64,000 nt of DNA from Solibacillus ferritrahens (lineage in GTDB: Bacteria; Bacillota; Bacilli; Bacillales_A; Planococcaceae), in NCBI RefSeq assembly GCF_037027585.1, contig NZ_JAXCLE010000011.1, positions 1-64,000 on the forward strand. Direction: 5' to 3'. The notes beneath the pieces are model-generated. The model was not told where the DNA came from and ran no database searches. It worked only from the letters and a program-made list of their open reading frames with translations. The number at the start of each line of letters is the position of its first letter. Within the stretch, counting starts at the first letter, position 1. Below are positions 17,231 through 26,152 of the stretch, piece by piece. A program made the translations under genes and the position numbers.

Positions 17231-17280
17231 ATACTTCATGGATAATATTTAATTCATTAAGTGAGATAGCTTCTCTTTTG

Positions 17281-18267
17281 TTAAATTGTTACTGTAAAAC
17301 CTGCCCGTTTGCCAATAATCTCCGCATAATCTTCTACCATGACACTTGCTGTCGGATACATACCTGCTCCTGGTCCGATTACGGATAATGTGCCGATATA
17401 GTCTGTTTCCATCGTTACGGCATTAAAGACATCATCTACCGGATAAAGTGGATGTTCATTATTTACTAAGAGCGGTGCAACTTTTGCATGAATTGTACCA
17501 TCTTCCAGCTTTTCAACTTCTGCCACATGACGGTATCGTAGCCCTTGCGCTTTCGCATCGGCTACTTGCTCGGCTGATATTGTATCAATGCCAATCACTT
17601 CTACATCTGCCCAGTTTGGTTGTTCTCCAAATGCTAAGCTTGATAAAATCATCAGCTTTTTAAAGGCATCTTGACCCGAAATATCATTAAATGGATCTGC
17701 TTCTGCATATCCTAATTGCTGTGCTTCATTTAATGCCTTTTCAAAGCTCCAGCCCTCCGCACGCATTTTCGTTAAGATGTAGTTTGTTGTTCCGTTCAAG
17801 ATTCCCTGTACGCATCTTACTTCATTTACAAGCAGGATATTTTTCATCGTTTTTATAATAGGTACACCACCTGCTACAGTTGCCTCAAAGCCAATGAATA
17901 CACCATTTAACTTTGCTAATGCTTCAAGCTCTTCGCCCCGTTTAGCAAGCATGACTTTATTTGCTGTAATGACATGACATTTAGCCTCAACAGCTCGTTT
18001 TAAGTAAGTGAATGCAGGTTCTTCATTTACAATCGCTTCAAATACAACTTGCAGGCCACTTTCCTCCAGTACGTTATCCATCGATTCGGTCATTAAATGC
18101 ATCGTTCCCGGTACACGCTCGCGACTAGCATCAGTCACTAAAATCTTCGCGACCTCCAGTTCTACACCCAGCTTTTCGCGAAGCTCCTGCCTCTTCTCAT
18201 TTAAAATATGGTAAATTCCCTGACCTACTGTGCCAAATCCTAAGATCGCTGCCTTGATTGTTGCCAT
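17281..18267 (-). CDS. hom: Homoserine dehydrogenase lacking the ACT domain
   Basis: Reduces aspartate semialdehyde to homoserine, feeding methionine and threonine synthesis. The 328-residue protein has the Rossmann motif LGFGTVGQGIY, the cofactor segment VITANKVMLAKRG, the GILNGTTNYILTKM motif and the catalytic region LGYAEADPFNDISGQDAFKK. It ends at about residue 328, whereas the Bacillus subtilis-type enzyme (about 430) continues into a C-terminal ACT domain for feedback control. It is therefore probably not feedback regulated through ACT. The start at 18267 follows GGAGGAG. It lies near metY but in a separate unit, with an unrelated gene between. Confidence 0.93.
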   Translation of the reverse strand: MATIKAAILGFGTVGQGIYHILNEKRQELREKLGVELEVAKILVTDASRERVPGTMHLMTESMDNVLEESGLQVVFEAIVNEEPAFTYLKRAVEAKCHVITANKVMLAKRGEELEALAKLNGVFIGFEATVAGGVPIIKTMKNILLVNEVRCVQGILNGTTNYILTKMRAEGWSFEKALNEAQQLGYAEADPFNDISGQDAFKKLMILSSLAFGEQPNWADVEVIGIDTISAEQVADAKAQGLRYRHVAEVEKLEDGTIHAKVAPLLVNNEHPLYPVDDVFNAVTMETDYIGTLSVIGPGAGMYPTASVMVEDYAEIIGKRAGFTVTI

Positions 18268-18452
18268 TGCCTTTCTCCTCCAAATTCTTAACACATATAT
18301 ATTGACGAATAATTCAAATAATTTATCTTAAAGAAATTCTATCCTATATAATACATGAAAACAAGGAGAATCTCTCCTAGAAGGACATTTGTTTACTGTA
18401 AACGGTCAAATTTCATTTAAATTCTATTGTTTAATAGCTAAATTGGGTAAAC

Positions 18453-18486
18453 AAAAACACTAGCAGAAATTCTCTGGCTAGTGTTT
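18453..18486 (-). terminator. Terminator after the 132-aa hypothetical gene
   Basis: AAACACTAGC (minus strand) pairs with GCTAGTGTTT around a 12-nt loop and continues into U-rich sequence. Confidence 0.8.
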
Positions 18487-18495
18487 AAAGTTATT

Positions 18496-18894
18496 TTATA
18501 CTGCTACATTTACGGAATTATATACGCGCAAACGATGCGCATTTAAAATTTTTGTCATAACAAGTTCTTCTTTTACGGAGTAATTTGGCACCGCATATGG
18601 ACGTTGCACTAACTGGAACTCGCCGTATTTTAAAAACCATTCGCGTGCAGGAGTTAAAATATGTGCACTTCCATGAATGTTATACTCCTCATCCACTTCC
18701 TTTATGACATAGCCTGTTGTTTCTAGATTGTGAGTTTGTTCTGAGAAAGCACTATGCCCAAAAACCTTTTGCCACATGACATTTACATCCGCTAAAATTT
18801 GCTGAATTGCACAAGCGTTTATATATTCCTTTACTTCGTTTAATTCATAAATAATATAGGCTGCTACATTTTGTGCACTGTATACTTTCCCCAT
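18496..18894 (-). CDS. Conserved-looking protein of unknown function
   Basis: A 132-residue soluble protein, not recognised with confidence. It begins MGKVYSAQNVAAYIIYELNE and is mixed alpha/beta. The opening segment and the overall layout remotely recall the Panacea (SocA/DUF4065) domain of antitoxin-like proteins, whose members start with a similar helix, but the key family motifs are not clear. The start at 18894 follows AAAGGAG 9 nt upstream. It has its own terminator and lies between metY and hom without obvious connection to methionine metabolism. Confidence 0.6.
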   Translation of the reverse strand: MGKVYSAQNVAAYIIYELNEVKEYINACAIQQILADVNVMWQKVFGHSAFSEQTHNLETTGYVIKEVDEEYNIHGSAHILTPAREWFLKYGEFQLVQRPYAVPNYSVKEELVMTKILNAHRLRVYNSVNVAV

Positions 18895-19034
18895 GTCGAA
18901 CAACTCCTTTTCTTTCAATAATGCTGCAACATTATTTCAAATATTTTGGTTGGTAGTTTTATTATTCCAATTGTATTACTAGGTATTAACTTTGTCAATA
19001 AAACTTATATAAATAGTAGGGATTAATTTTCTAA

Positions 19035-19070
19035 AAATTGCTTAGCTTCTCGAATGGGAAAAGCTAAGCC
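19035..19070 (-). terminator. Terminator of metY
   Basis: GCTTAGCTT (19040-19048) pairs with AAGCTAAGC (19061-19069); a U-rich tail follows on the minus strand. Confidence 0.75.
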
Positions 19071-19082
19071 TTTTTTAAAGTT

Positions 19083-20387
19083 TTATGCGTTTGTTTCTGC
19101 GCCTACTTCAGCCGCAACTTTCGCTAATGCCTGTTCTAAATCCGCGATAATATCTTCTGCTGCCTCTAAACCGATTGATAAGCGAATGAGCTCCTCTGAA
19201 ACACCGGCTACTTTTAATTCTTCTGCAGATAATTGTTGGTGTGTTGTACTAGCAGGATGGATAATTAATGAACGGGCATCCCCAACGTTTGCTACATGCG
19301 AGAACAATTCCACGTTATCAATTACTTGGCGACCTGCTTCACGTCCGCCTTTAATGCCGAACGTAATAATCGATCCAAAGCCGTTTTTCAAATATTTCTT
19401 CGCCAAATCATGTGTTGCAAAATCTTCAAAGCCGTTGTAATTTACATATTCCACAAATGGGTGGTTTCTTAAATACTCTGCAACTTTTTGTGTATTTTCG
19501 TTATGTCGGACAATACGCAAATGAAGCGTTTCTAGTCCTTGTAGGAAATTAAATGCCGCGTCAGCAGATAATGTTGGACCAAAATCACGCAATAGTTGAA
19601 CACGAAGCTTTGTCGCAAATGCAGCGCCTGCTGTGTCAATCCCGTAGCGTAGGCCATGGTAAGAAGTATCCGGTTCCGTAAATCCTGGATGTCTTCCTTG
19701 CGTCCAGTCGAATTTCCCGGCATCAACGACAATCCCGCCAATCGTCGTTCCATGACCGCCAATCCATTTTGTTGCAGAATGAATGACAACATCCGCGCCG
19801 AATTCAATCGGATTACTTCCATATGGGGAAGCAAATGTGCTGTCGATTAATAAAGGAAGACCATTGTCATGAGCGATGTTTGCTACCGCTTCAATATCCA
19901 GTACTTTCAAGCTTGGATTTCCGATAATTTCAGCAAAGATTGCTTTCGTCTTATCAGTAATTGCCGCTAGGAAATTTTCCGGATTTGATTCGTCTACAAA
20001 CTTGACCGTAATGCCGTAGCGTGGCAATGTTGTTGCGAATAAATTGTATGTCCCTCCGTAAAGAGAACCTGCTGCGACAATTTCATCTCCTGCACCGGCT
20101 ACATTTAAAATGGAGAATGCCACTGCTGCTGCGCCAGATGATAGCCCTACTGCAGCTGTGCCACCCTCAAGTAAAGCAACACGTTCTTCAAATGCCCCAA
20201 CTGTCGGATTCATAATACGAGAATAAATATTGCCCGTTTCCTGTAATGCAAATAGACGTTGCGCATGAGCAGTGTCATTGAATGCATAGGCAGTTGTACG
20301 ATATACGGGAACTGCAATTGCCCCCGTCACAGGATCTGGCTTTTGCCCCCCGTGCAATAATAAAGTTTCTGGTCTTAAATTCGTCAC
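19083..20387 (-). CDS. metY: O-acetylhomoserine sulfhydrylase
   Basis: Makes homocysteine from O-acetylhomoserine and sulfide using PLP. The 434-residue enzyme belongs to the Cys/Met metabolism PLP family. PLP contacts are visible in NPTVGAFEERVALLEGG and LSSGAAAVAF, and the Schiff-base lysine in HSATKWIGGHGTTIGG. The long insertion-bearing form (about 430 rather than 380 residues) is typical of MetY rather than MetB/MetC. GTG at 20387 follows AGGAGG. Expression is controlled by the SAM riboswitch and terminator just upstream, so it should be off when S-adenosylmethionine is plentiful. Confidence 0.95.
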   Translation of the reverse strand: MTNLRPETLLLHGGQKPDPVTGAIAVPVYRTTAYAFNDTAHAQRLFALQETGNIYSRIMNPTVGAFEERVALLEGGTAAVGLSSGAAAVAFSILNVAGAGDEIVAAGSLYGGTYNLFATTLPRYGITVKFVDESNPENFLAAITDKTKAIFAEIIGNPSLKVLDIEAVANIAHDNGLPLLIDSTFASPYGSNPIEFGADVVIHSATKWIGGHGTTIGGIVVDAGKFDWTQGRHPGFTEPDTSYHGLRYGIDTAGAAFATKLRVQLLRDFGPTLSADAAFNFLQGLETLHLRIVRHNENTQKVAEYLRNHPFVEYVNYNGFEDFATHDLAKKYLKNGFGSIITFGIKGGREAGRQVIDNVELFSHVANVGDARSLIIHPASTTHQQLSAEELKVAGVSEELIRLSIGLEAAEDIIADLEQALAKVAAEVGAETNA

Positions 20388-20452
20388 TCTAATAACCTCC
20401 TAAAAATTATTCGATGGTGAAATCGGTGTTTTTGAGGAGGATTTTTTAAATG

Positions 20453-20483
20453 AAAAAAACCCCCTTCAGTTAAGAAGAGGGTT
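20453..20483 (-). terminator. Riboswitch-controlled terminator of metY
   Basis: On the minus strand AACCCTCTTC pairs with GAAGGGGGTT (one G-U) around a 6-nt loop, then U7. The 5' arm can alternatively pair with the 3' side of riboswitch helix P1 (AAGAGG), giving the expected antiterminator. Confidence 0.85.
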
Positions 20484-20506
20484 TTGCGTATGAGCAAGTT
20501 TGCCTC

Positions 20507-20621
20507 CTCTTATCTTTCAAAATGACTGTCCATTTTGTAGGATGTAGCACCTTAGTCAGTTGATCACTCACTGGTTGCCGGGCATCTCAGGGCCTATTCC
20601 CTCCGCCGCTCTTGATAAGAG
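20507..20621 (-). promoter_or_regulatory. SAM-I (S-box) riboswitch
   Basis: The minus strand shows the S-box core in order: P1 strand CTCTTATC, AGAGCGGCGGAGGGA, the stretch GCCCTGAGATGCCCGGCAACC, then GGTGCTACATCC and the closing P1 strand GATAAGAG. It binds S-adenosylmethionine and favours the terminator at 20453-20483. This is transcriptional control of metY. Confidence 0.96.
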
Positions 20622-20652
20622 ATATGTGATTTATGTTCCATCGTTGATTTTC

Positions 20653-20682
20653 AGTATAAAACAGAGTAATTCTATAAGTCAA
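20653..20682 (-). promoter_or_regulatory. Promoter of the SAM riboswitch-metY unit
   Basis: TTGACT (20682-20677), 18 nt, TATACT (20658-20653) on the minus strand. The predicted start near 20646 is about 25 nt before riboswitch P1. Confidence 0.7.
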
Positions 20683-20896
20683 CCAAAAAATTAAAATTTT
20701 CTGATTTTAATTTTATTCTCAAAAATGGTTTATCTCCCTACACTAAAATAATTATACTCTTCTATACAATTTCTGCTTAAAACAAGATTTTTCTCAAGAT
20801 ATTTATTCACCAAATATTAACATTAATCATTTTTCGGAAGTGCTATAATCATAATTGTTAAAGGATTTCCCCTACAATTGGAAATAAAGAATACGT

Positions 20897-20924
20897 TTGA
20901 CTTTTAGAAAAATGGGTATATTTT
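20897..20924 (+). promoter_or_regulatory. Candidate promoter of the SLC13 gene
   Basis: TTGACT (20897), 16 nt, TATTTT (20919). It lies about 55 nt upstream of the ATG. The rest of 20683-20977 is AT-rich with nothing else recognisable. Confidence 0.4.
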
Positions 20925-20977
20925 TTCTTATTAATTTATTATTTAACTAAAACTTTAAATGAAGTGAGGCGTTACGT

Positions 20978-22459
20978 ATGGCAACAGAAGCGACAAGTAA
21001 ACGAAATTTAAAACCTGTATGGATAGTTTTAGCGTTTGCAGCACTCATTACAATTGTTTTACTTCCAAATAGTGGTGGAGATCTTCCCGTTGTTGGACAA
21101 CGAGCATTAGCTATTTTAGCATTTGCCGTTATATTATGGGTAACCGAAGCCGTAGCCTATCCGGTTAGTTCTGCAATGATTTTGGCATCCATCGCTGTTT
21201 TATTGGGTTTGGCTCCGAGTATGGAAGATCCTTCTGTACAAATGGGTACAAATGAAGCATTAAAATTAGCATTAGGTGGATTTAGTAGCTCCTCCGTTGC
21301 ATTAGTCGGAGCCGCATTATTTTTAGCGGCAGCGATGCAAATTACAAACTTACATAAGCGTATTGCACTGTGGGTTTTATCGTTGGTTGGAACAAAAACG
21401 AAAGCATTAGTAGTTGGCGCAATTTTAGTAGCAATTGTATTAGCCTTTGTTGTACCAAGCGCGACCGCTCGTGCTGGTGCAGTTGTACCCATTCTATTAG
21501 GGGTTGTCGCTGCATTTGGTTTATCAAAAGAAAGTAGACTTGCGGCGTTGTTAGTTATTACCGCTACTCAAGCTGTTTCAATTTGGAATGTGGGGATTAA
21601 AACTGCTGCTGCGCAAAACTTAGTAGCACTTGGTTTTATTAACTCTGAATTTGGAGTCGATATTTCCTGGGGCAGGTGGTTTATGTATGCTGCGCCGTTT
21701 TCTATTATCATGTCATTTGTATTATTCTTCGTTATGATTAAATTAATAAAACCAGAAACGGATAATATCGCTGGCGGAAAAGAAATTATCGGTGTGCAAT
21801 TACAAGAGCTAGGTCCATTAAAACGCAAAGAAATCACGTTAATCATTACATCTATTTTATTATTATTCTTCTGGTCTACAGAAGGAAAATTGCATCCATT
21901 TGATACAACAACAATCACCATATTGGCAATTGCCTTTTTACTGACACCTAAAATTGGTGTATTCAATTGGAAAGAAGCTTCTAGCCGTATTGATTGGGGT
22001 ACATTGATTGTTTTTGCAGTTGGTATTTCACTCGGAACGACGCTTTTAAGTACAAAAGGTGCCGCATGGCTGTCCGATACGATTTTCGGTTCTCTTGGAT
22101 TAGATACAATGCCTATTTTAGCTACCATTGCATTAGTTACTGTTTTCAACATTGTCATTCATTTAGGTTTTGCATCTGCGACGAGCTTGGCTTCCGCACT
22201 AATTCCCGTATTTATTGCATTGGCTATTAGTTTACCGATGCCTGTAGAAAACCAAATTGGATTTGTGTTAATCCAGCAATTTGTTATTTGTTTCGGATTC
22301 CTATTACCAGTAAGCGCGCCACAAAACATGCTTGCTTATGGTACAGGCGCATTTACAACAAAGGATTTTTTGAAGTCAGGTATTCCGCTAACAATCGTTG
22401 GCTATATTTTAATACTTCTTCTTAGTGCAACCTACTGGAAATGGATTGGGCTATTATAA
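20978..22459 (+). CDS. SLC13 (DASS)-family anion symporter
   Basis: A 493-residue membrane protein with about 12-14 helices in two inverted repeats. Family signatures are ILWVTEAVAYPVSS at the first repeat, the polar turn PSATARAGAVVPI, and VSAPQNMLAYGTG in the second, matching the SNT-like anion/sodium site (SAPQN). It probably imports di- or tricarboxylates or sulfate with Na+. Sequence does not separate these. GTGAGG lies 8 nt before the ATG. It is monocistronic with a good terminator. Confidence 0.9.
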   Translation: MATEATSKRNLKPVWIVLAFAALITIVLLPNSGGDLPVVGQRALAILAFAVILWVTEAVAYPVSSAMILASIAVLLGLAPSMEDPSVQMGTNEALKLALGGFSSSSVALVGAALFLAAAMQITNLHKRIALWVLSLVGTKTKALVVGAILVAIVLAFVVPSATARAGAVVPILLGVVAAFGLSKESRLAALLVITATQAVSIWNVGIKTAAAQNLVALGFINSEFGVDISWGRWFMYAAPFSIIMSFVLFFVMIKLIKPETDNIAGGKEIIGVQLQELGPLKRKEITLIITSILLLFFWSTEGKLHPFDTTTITILAIAFLLTPKIGVFNWKEASSRIDWGTLIVFAVGISLGTTLLSTKGAAWLSDTIFGSLGLDTMPILATIALVTVFNIVIHLGFASATSLASALIPVFIALAISLPMPVENQIGFVLIQQFVICFGFLLPVSAPQNMLAYGTGAFTTKDFLKSGIPLTIVGYILILLLSATYWKWIGLL

Positions 22460-22488
22460 TCGACTTCACATAGAAAATTGACTAAAAT

Positions 22489-22520
22489 AAGCTTAAAGGG
22501 ATCGTTCCTTTAAGCTTTTC
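22489..22520 (+). terminator. Terminator of the SLC13 gene
   Basis: AAGCTTAAAGG pairs with CCTTTAAGCTT (22507-22517) around a 7-nt loop, followed by a short U run. Confidence 0.75.
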
Positions 22521-22546
22521 TAATACATACAAAGGGAGATGTTCAT

Positions 22547-23281
22547 GTGGAAACGAGAGAATTGTTACGTAGTCACTCATCTGTTCGGAAATATACAGGT
22601 GAAGTAATTTCAAAAGATACGGTCATTGATTTAATCGAAACGGCCCAAATGGCAGCAAGCTCACACTTTGTTCAAGCATATAGTGTTATATGGGTAACGG
22701 ATGAAGAAAAGAAAGCAAAATTAGGTGAGCTATCGAAGAATGAATTCCAATTCCAAACAGCTGGTGCCTCATTTCTATTTTGCGTAGACTTCAAGCGATT
22801 ACAAGCAGCAGGTCAAAAGCACGGTGTTAACATCGTCACAGACTCAGCGGAAAACTTACTTGTAGGGGTTGCAGATGTTTCACTATTTGCTCAAAACTTC
22901 GTTGTTGCAGCAGAAGCAATGGGCTACGGTATTTGCTATATTGGCGGTGCACGTACAAATCCAAATGAGATTAGCGACCTATTCAACTTGCCGGAAAATG
23001 TATTCCCACTATTTGCAATGACAATCGGGACACCTACAAAACGAAACGAAACAAAACCACGTTTACCAGTAGATGCCGTGTTACACGAAAACAGCTATAA
23101 CGTTGAAAAGTATGAAACTCTTTTAGATGAATACGATGCAACAATGGAAAGCTATTACGCAAGCCGTTCTTCCAATCAAAAAATAGCTACATGGACGAAG
23201 CAAATGGCTGACTATTTAATTGAACAAAAACGACCGCATATTAAGAATTTCTTAGCTTCTAAAGGATTTAACTGGAAGTAA
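22547..23281 (+). CDS. NfsA/NfrA-type NADPH-dependent flavin oxidoreductase (nitroreductase)
   Basis: A 244-residue FMN-dependent nitroreductase. It starts with the FMN-binding SHSSVRKYTGE motif, continues with AAQSS-like AQMAASSHF, and has the GYGICYIGGARTNP segment seen in oxygen-insensitive NfsA/NfrA enzymes. They reduce nitroaromatics, quinones or flavin two electrons at a time. GTG at 22547 follows AGGGAGA with 7-nt spacing. Followed by a repeat-type terminator. Confidence 0.92.
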   Translation: METRELLRSHSSVRKYTGEVISKDTVIDLIETAQMAASSHFVQAYSVIWVTDEEKKAKLGELSKNEFQFQTAGASFLFCVDFKRLQAAGQKHGVNIVTDSAENLLVGVADVSLFAQNFVVAAEAMGYGICYIGGARTNPNEISDLFNLPENVFPLFAMTIGTPTKRNETKPRLPVDAVLHENSYNVEKYETLLDEYDATMESYYASRSSNQKIATWTKQMADYLIEQKRPHIKNFLASKGFNWK

Positions 23282-23291
23282 TAGAAAGTTT

Positions 23292-23352
23292 AAAGAGGCT
23301 GGAACAAAATCAAAAACATCATTTTTCTCTGAGAGAAAAATGATGTTTTTTT
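23292..23352 (+). terminator. Strong repeat-type terminator, copy 2
   Basis: A perfect 18-bp stem (AAAAACATCATTTTTCTC, 23312-23329, with 23333-23350), a 3-nt loop and a U tract, preceded by GAGGCTGGAACAAAA and followed by GCTG. It is the same element as at 15945-15985, with two compensated base-pair changes. Confidence 0.85.
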
Positions 23353-23364
23353 GCTGTACACACA

Positions 23365-23500
23365 ATTGATTCCCATTCCGGGGACGCTTTCCACGGGCGT
23401 GGCCAGAGCCTGTAGCCTCAGGCATCACGCTACTCCCGCAGGAAGCTTTGCTTGTAGCGAAAGGTGATAGCCGTCAGCTACACTCGCCCCTCCAATCAAT
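23365..23500. mobile_element. MITE-like interspersed element, copy 1
   Basis: A 136-bp GC-richer block is bounded by inverted ends ATTGATT (23365-23371) and AATCAAT (23494-23500). Inside is the run GGGGACGCTTTCC-CGGGC and ACTCCCGCAGG. This recalls a repeat common in Bacillales intergenic regions (my recollection). It appears to interrupt the second copy of the terminator repeat: the flank after it (TTAAATATCCATTTCTTA) matches what follows copy 1 directly. No protein is encoded. Between 23501 and 23762 only this flank is seen. Confidence 0.65.
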
Positions 23501-23762
23501 TTTATTAAATATCCATTTCTTAGTGAGGGTTTTCTTCTTATTCTATGAGATTTCTACTTATGTCCTACCCTCTTTTTATTTTTCTACAACGCTAACATTG
23601 GTTTCCATTATACTAGTGGATTTTTTCTCGTTAGTTCTTTCTATATAAGCATAATGGAAATTAATTTTATTGCCGCAGTTAATTCGATCTTTAATACCTA
23701 AGATTTTTATACTAAGTTTTGTTAAAATAATGTTACCTCTTTAATAAAAGGAAGGAATTAAA

Positions 23763-24176
23763 ATGACCTCTAGCCTTGTAGCAAAATCCTTGGAACATCA
23801 ACATTTAAAAACAGTGCGCAAACATTTATTGCAAATAATTGATATTAACACTGCACTAAGAGATCTCCACAATCAGATTGAATCACATATTAATAAAGAA
23901 AAATATGAAGCAATAACTGCTTATGTAAATCAATATATCTCCTATACACATATTTGGCAGATTAAATTTGTTTGCAATTTGGAAGACCCGGAAGTGGCCC
24001 TATTGCAAATTTTCCACTTACATTATATTCTCGAACGTGAACAAGGAGAGAAATTTGCGAAATTGCGTGAAATTTTAAAAGAACAAAACGAAAAATTCAT
24101 GTCAATTACACTTTATTCGGATAATCATATTGAAGAACGTTATAAAAAAATGCTGCATTTTATTCAAGAGTATTAG
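23763..24176 (+). CDS. Hypothetical all-helical protein
   Basis: A 137-residue protein, not recognised. It is predicted almost wholly alpha-helical with no signal or membrane segment. Histidines and aromatic residues are common (for example FHLHYILEREQGEKF) and the C-terminal third is charged. GGAAGGA precedes the ATG. It is a single gene between an element-rich spacer and a bidirectional terminator. The even codon use and good ribosome site suggest a real gene; no function can be offered. Confidence 0.65.
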   Translation: MTSSLVAKSLEHQHLKTVRKHLLQIIDINTALRDLHNQIESHINKEKYEAITAYVNQYISYTHIWQIKFVCNLEDPEVALLQIFHLHYILEREQGEKFAKLREILKEQNEKFMSITLYSDNHIEERYKKMLHFIQEY

Positions 24177-24212
24177 ATGCAGCAAATTGTTAAAAATATG
24201 TTTTACCTAAAG

Positions 24213-24253
24213 AATAAAGGAGCGTGCCGAAACTAACGGCATACTCCTTTATT
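24213..24253. terminator. Bidirectional terminator
   Basis: AATAAAGGAG pairs with CTCCTTTATT, with an inner TGCCG/CGGCA stem. It lies between convergent genes; the plus direction runs into TTTTATTA. Confidence 0.75.
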
Positions 24254-24257
24254 TTTA

Positions 24258-25934
24258 TTATAATCCTACAATCTGCAGTGCTTTTACAGGTTGGAAATCT
24301 TCCCCTGTTTTTGCATATGTCAGCACTACTTTATCGCCTTCCTGCAAGTAAATCGCAAAAGGTGCTGTTTCTGAGCTTACAATAAAGCTTTCACCAGTTT
24401 TTGTTAAGAACGATACAATTGTGAAATCCCCTACACGTTCTTTATAAACACGGACAACTTCTGATGCCAACTGTGCTTCCTCGGCATTCGAAGAGCCATC
24501 TACCGTACTTCCACCCCTGCTGAGGGCTGTTTTATATAGTCTTAGCGCTTCGTTAGGTGTTGTACCGAATGCTGAAATTTCCGGATTAGCCGCGGAAACG
24601 ATGAAATAGTTTTGTAAGAAGCCATTTGCATCTAAAACAGCCGATAGCCAGCTTGCTTCTCCGTAAAAATTATAAAGAATCGGCATTTCACCGTTCCATT
24701 CTTTTTCGATGAATTTTTTCTCAATTATATCTAGAGCCCCTTGTGAATCCATGTAGGACTCTTCCAAATTCCCCGTATAATAAGTTGCTTCACCTGAACG
24801 TGCATGTGTTAATGCATAGCCAAGCATTGAATCAACGCCCTCTTTAGGACTAGTGAAATCAGTGAAATAATACATTTCTCCATCTTCCATAAAGATTGGG
24901 CTTACATTTGCTTCTGTACCTTCATCACTCGGTAATTTTACATCCTTTTTACCGACAAGACTATTCCAAAAGCCATGGACATAGTTTCCGTAGTAACTGT
25001 TCTGTAAGCTTACTGTCTCTGGAGATACTGCGCCATCAATAAATTCCGGAACATCCGCCGTCGCAATCATTTCAGATTGACCTGTTTTTGCATCGACAAG
25101 TACAATACCTTTTACGTCAAAGCCGTTACGCGCAGAAATAAATTCCCCAAATGATCGAATGTAATAAGGATGACCATCTTCGTCGATTTCCAATTGAGGA
25201 TCACCGTAAAAAATCAACGTAGGATAATTTAATCGAATGTGGCGTTCCAGATTTTTATTAAAGTAGGCCGATGGAACATAGCTCATTTCCGATTTAATAA
25301 ATTTCGGATTATCACTGGAATCCGTCGCACTCATTGTGAAATAACCTGGTGTCGTTTTTCCATTGAACCATTTAAATACACCGGAAAATTCCACAGGTGC
25401 AATATACACATACTTATCATTTACTTTTTGAATTTGTAAGCTTCCTAATTCATAGTAGCTTGTGTTTGGTACTTGACCAAAGGCTTTTTTCATTTTGTTT
25501 CTTACGAATTGTGGTGGCACACTCGCCGGTGTTTTCTTCTCATCAAACGGCGAAATTTCTGTTTGCTCTTTCATTTGAGCAGATTCATATTTCTCATCAG
25601 CATTAAAAAATGGTGCACTTACTAAATAGCCTATTCCGATTATCCCACCAAGCACGATAGCCGATTTTATTTTTTGTTCAACACCGACTGCAAATATTGC
25701 CCCTGCAATCGCCACTACGGGTAATACATATAAGAATATTGTCCAGCTCAGATCAATTTTAGATATATAAACCGTTAAAAACACAGAAATAAAACTTAAA
25801 ATAAATGTTGTAATCGCTAGTATGGAAAATGTTTTTGTTGATAGCTCATTATTTTTAACTTGTTTTGTTAGCGGTACTAAAAGTAATGTTATTAAAAGTG
25901 AACCAATTGCCGTTATTAGCAATAACTGTCCCAT
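24258..25934 (-). CDS. Membrane protein with large C-terminal extracytoplasmic domain, unknown function
   Basis: A 558-residue protein with four predicted N-terminal helices (about 1-110) and a roughly 440-residue hydrophilic domain. The latter has several PepSY-like beta segments (for example YVYIAPVEFSGVFKW and GIVLVDAKTGQSEMI) and ends in a small beta-rich domain (LQEGDKVVLTYAKTG). It is probably surface exposed. The start at 25934 is preferred, with GAGAGGTG correctly placed; a GTG at 25943 would sit on that site. Not recognised further. It is monocistronic. Confidence 0.7.
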   Translation of the reverse strand: MGQLLLITAIGSLLITLLLVPLTKQVKNNELSTKTFSILAITTFILSFISVFLTVYISKIDLSWTIFLYVLPVVAIAGAIFAVGVEQKIKSAIVLGGIIGIGYLVSAPFFNADEKYESAQMKEQTEISPFDEKKTPASVPPQFVRNKMKKAFGQVPNTSYYELGSLQIQKVNDKYVYIAPVEFSGVFKWFNGKTTPGYFTMSATDSSDNPKFIKSEMSYVPSAYFNKNLERHIRLNYPTLIFYGDPQLEIDEDGHPYYIRSFGEFISARNGFDVKGIVLVDAKTGQSEMIATADVPEFIDGAVSPETVSLQNSYYGNYVHGFWNSLVGKKDVKLPSDEGTEANVSPIFMEDGEMYYFTDFTSPKEGVDSMLGYALTHARSGEATYYTGNLEESYMDSQGALDIIEKKFIEKEWNGEMPILYNFYGEASWLSAVLDANGFLQNYFIVSAANPEISAFGTTPNEALRLYKTALSRGGSTVDGSSNAEEAQLASEVVRVYKERVGDFTIVSFLTKTGESFIVSSETAPFAIYLQEGDKVVLTYAKTGEDFQPVKALQIVGL

Positions 25935-26152
25935 ATTACTCACCTCTCTCTGTTCTATTTACGAATAAGTAAAAAAAAAGATTCATAAACATTAGGAAAA
26001 ATTCATTACAGTAATAAAAAAACTATATATTACGTTTTTTGTTTGGTAAATTATTCAATAAATAGATTTATATACTATAATACGAGTGTAGTGCTATTAT
26101 TCATAATCATTATTGTTTTGCCCTTTTTAATATTCTTTTAGGAGGTAAATGG

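Noticed and set aside
18268..18452. A SAM riboswitch or T-box before hom
   Set aside because: No S-box core or T-box sequence is visible; only a small GGAGA/TCTCC hairpin and a GTTTAC-GTAAAC palindrome.
21568..22158. A 196-codon minus-strand frame
   Set aside because: Antisense to the SLC13 carrier, compositionally odd, no ribosome site.
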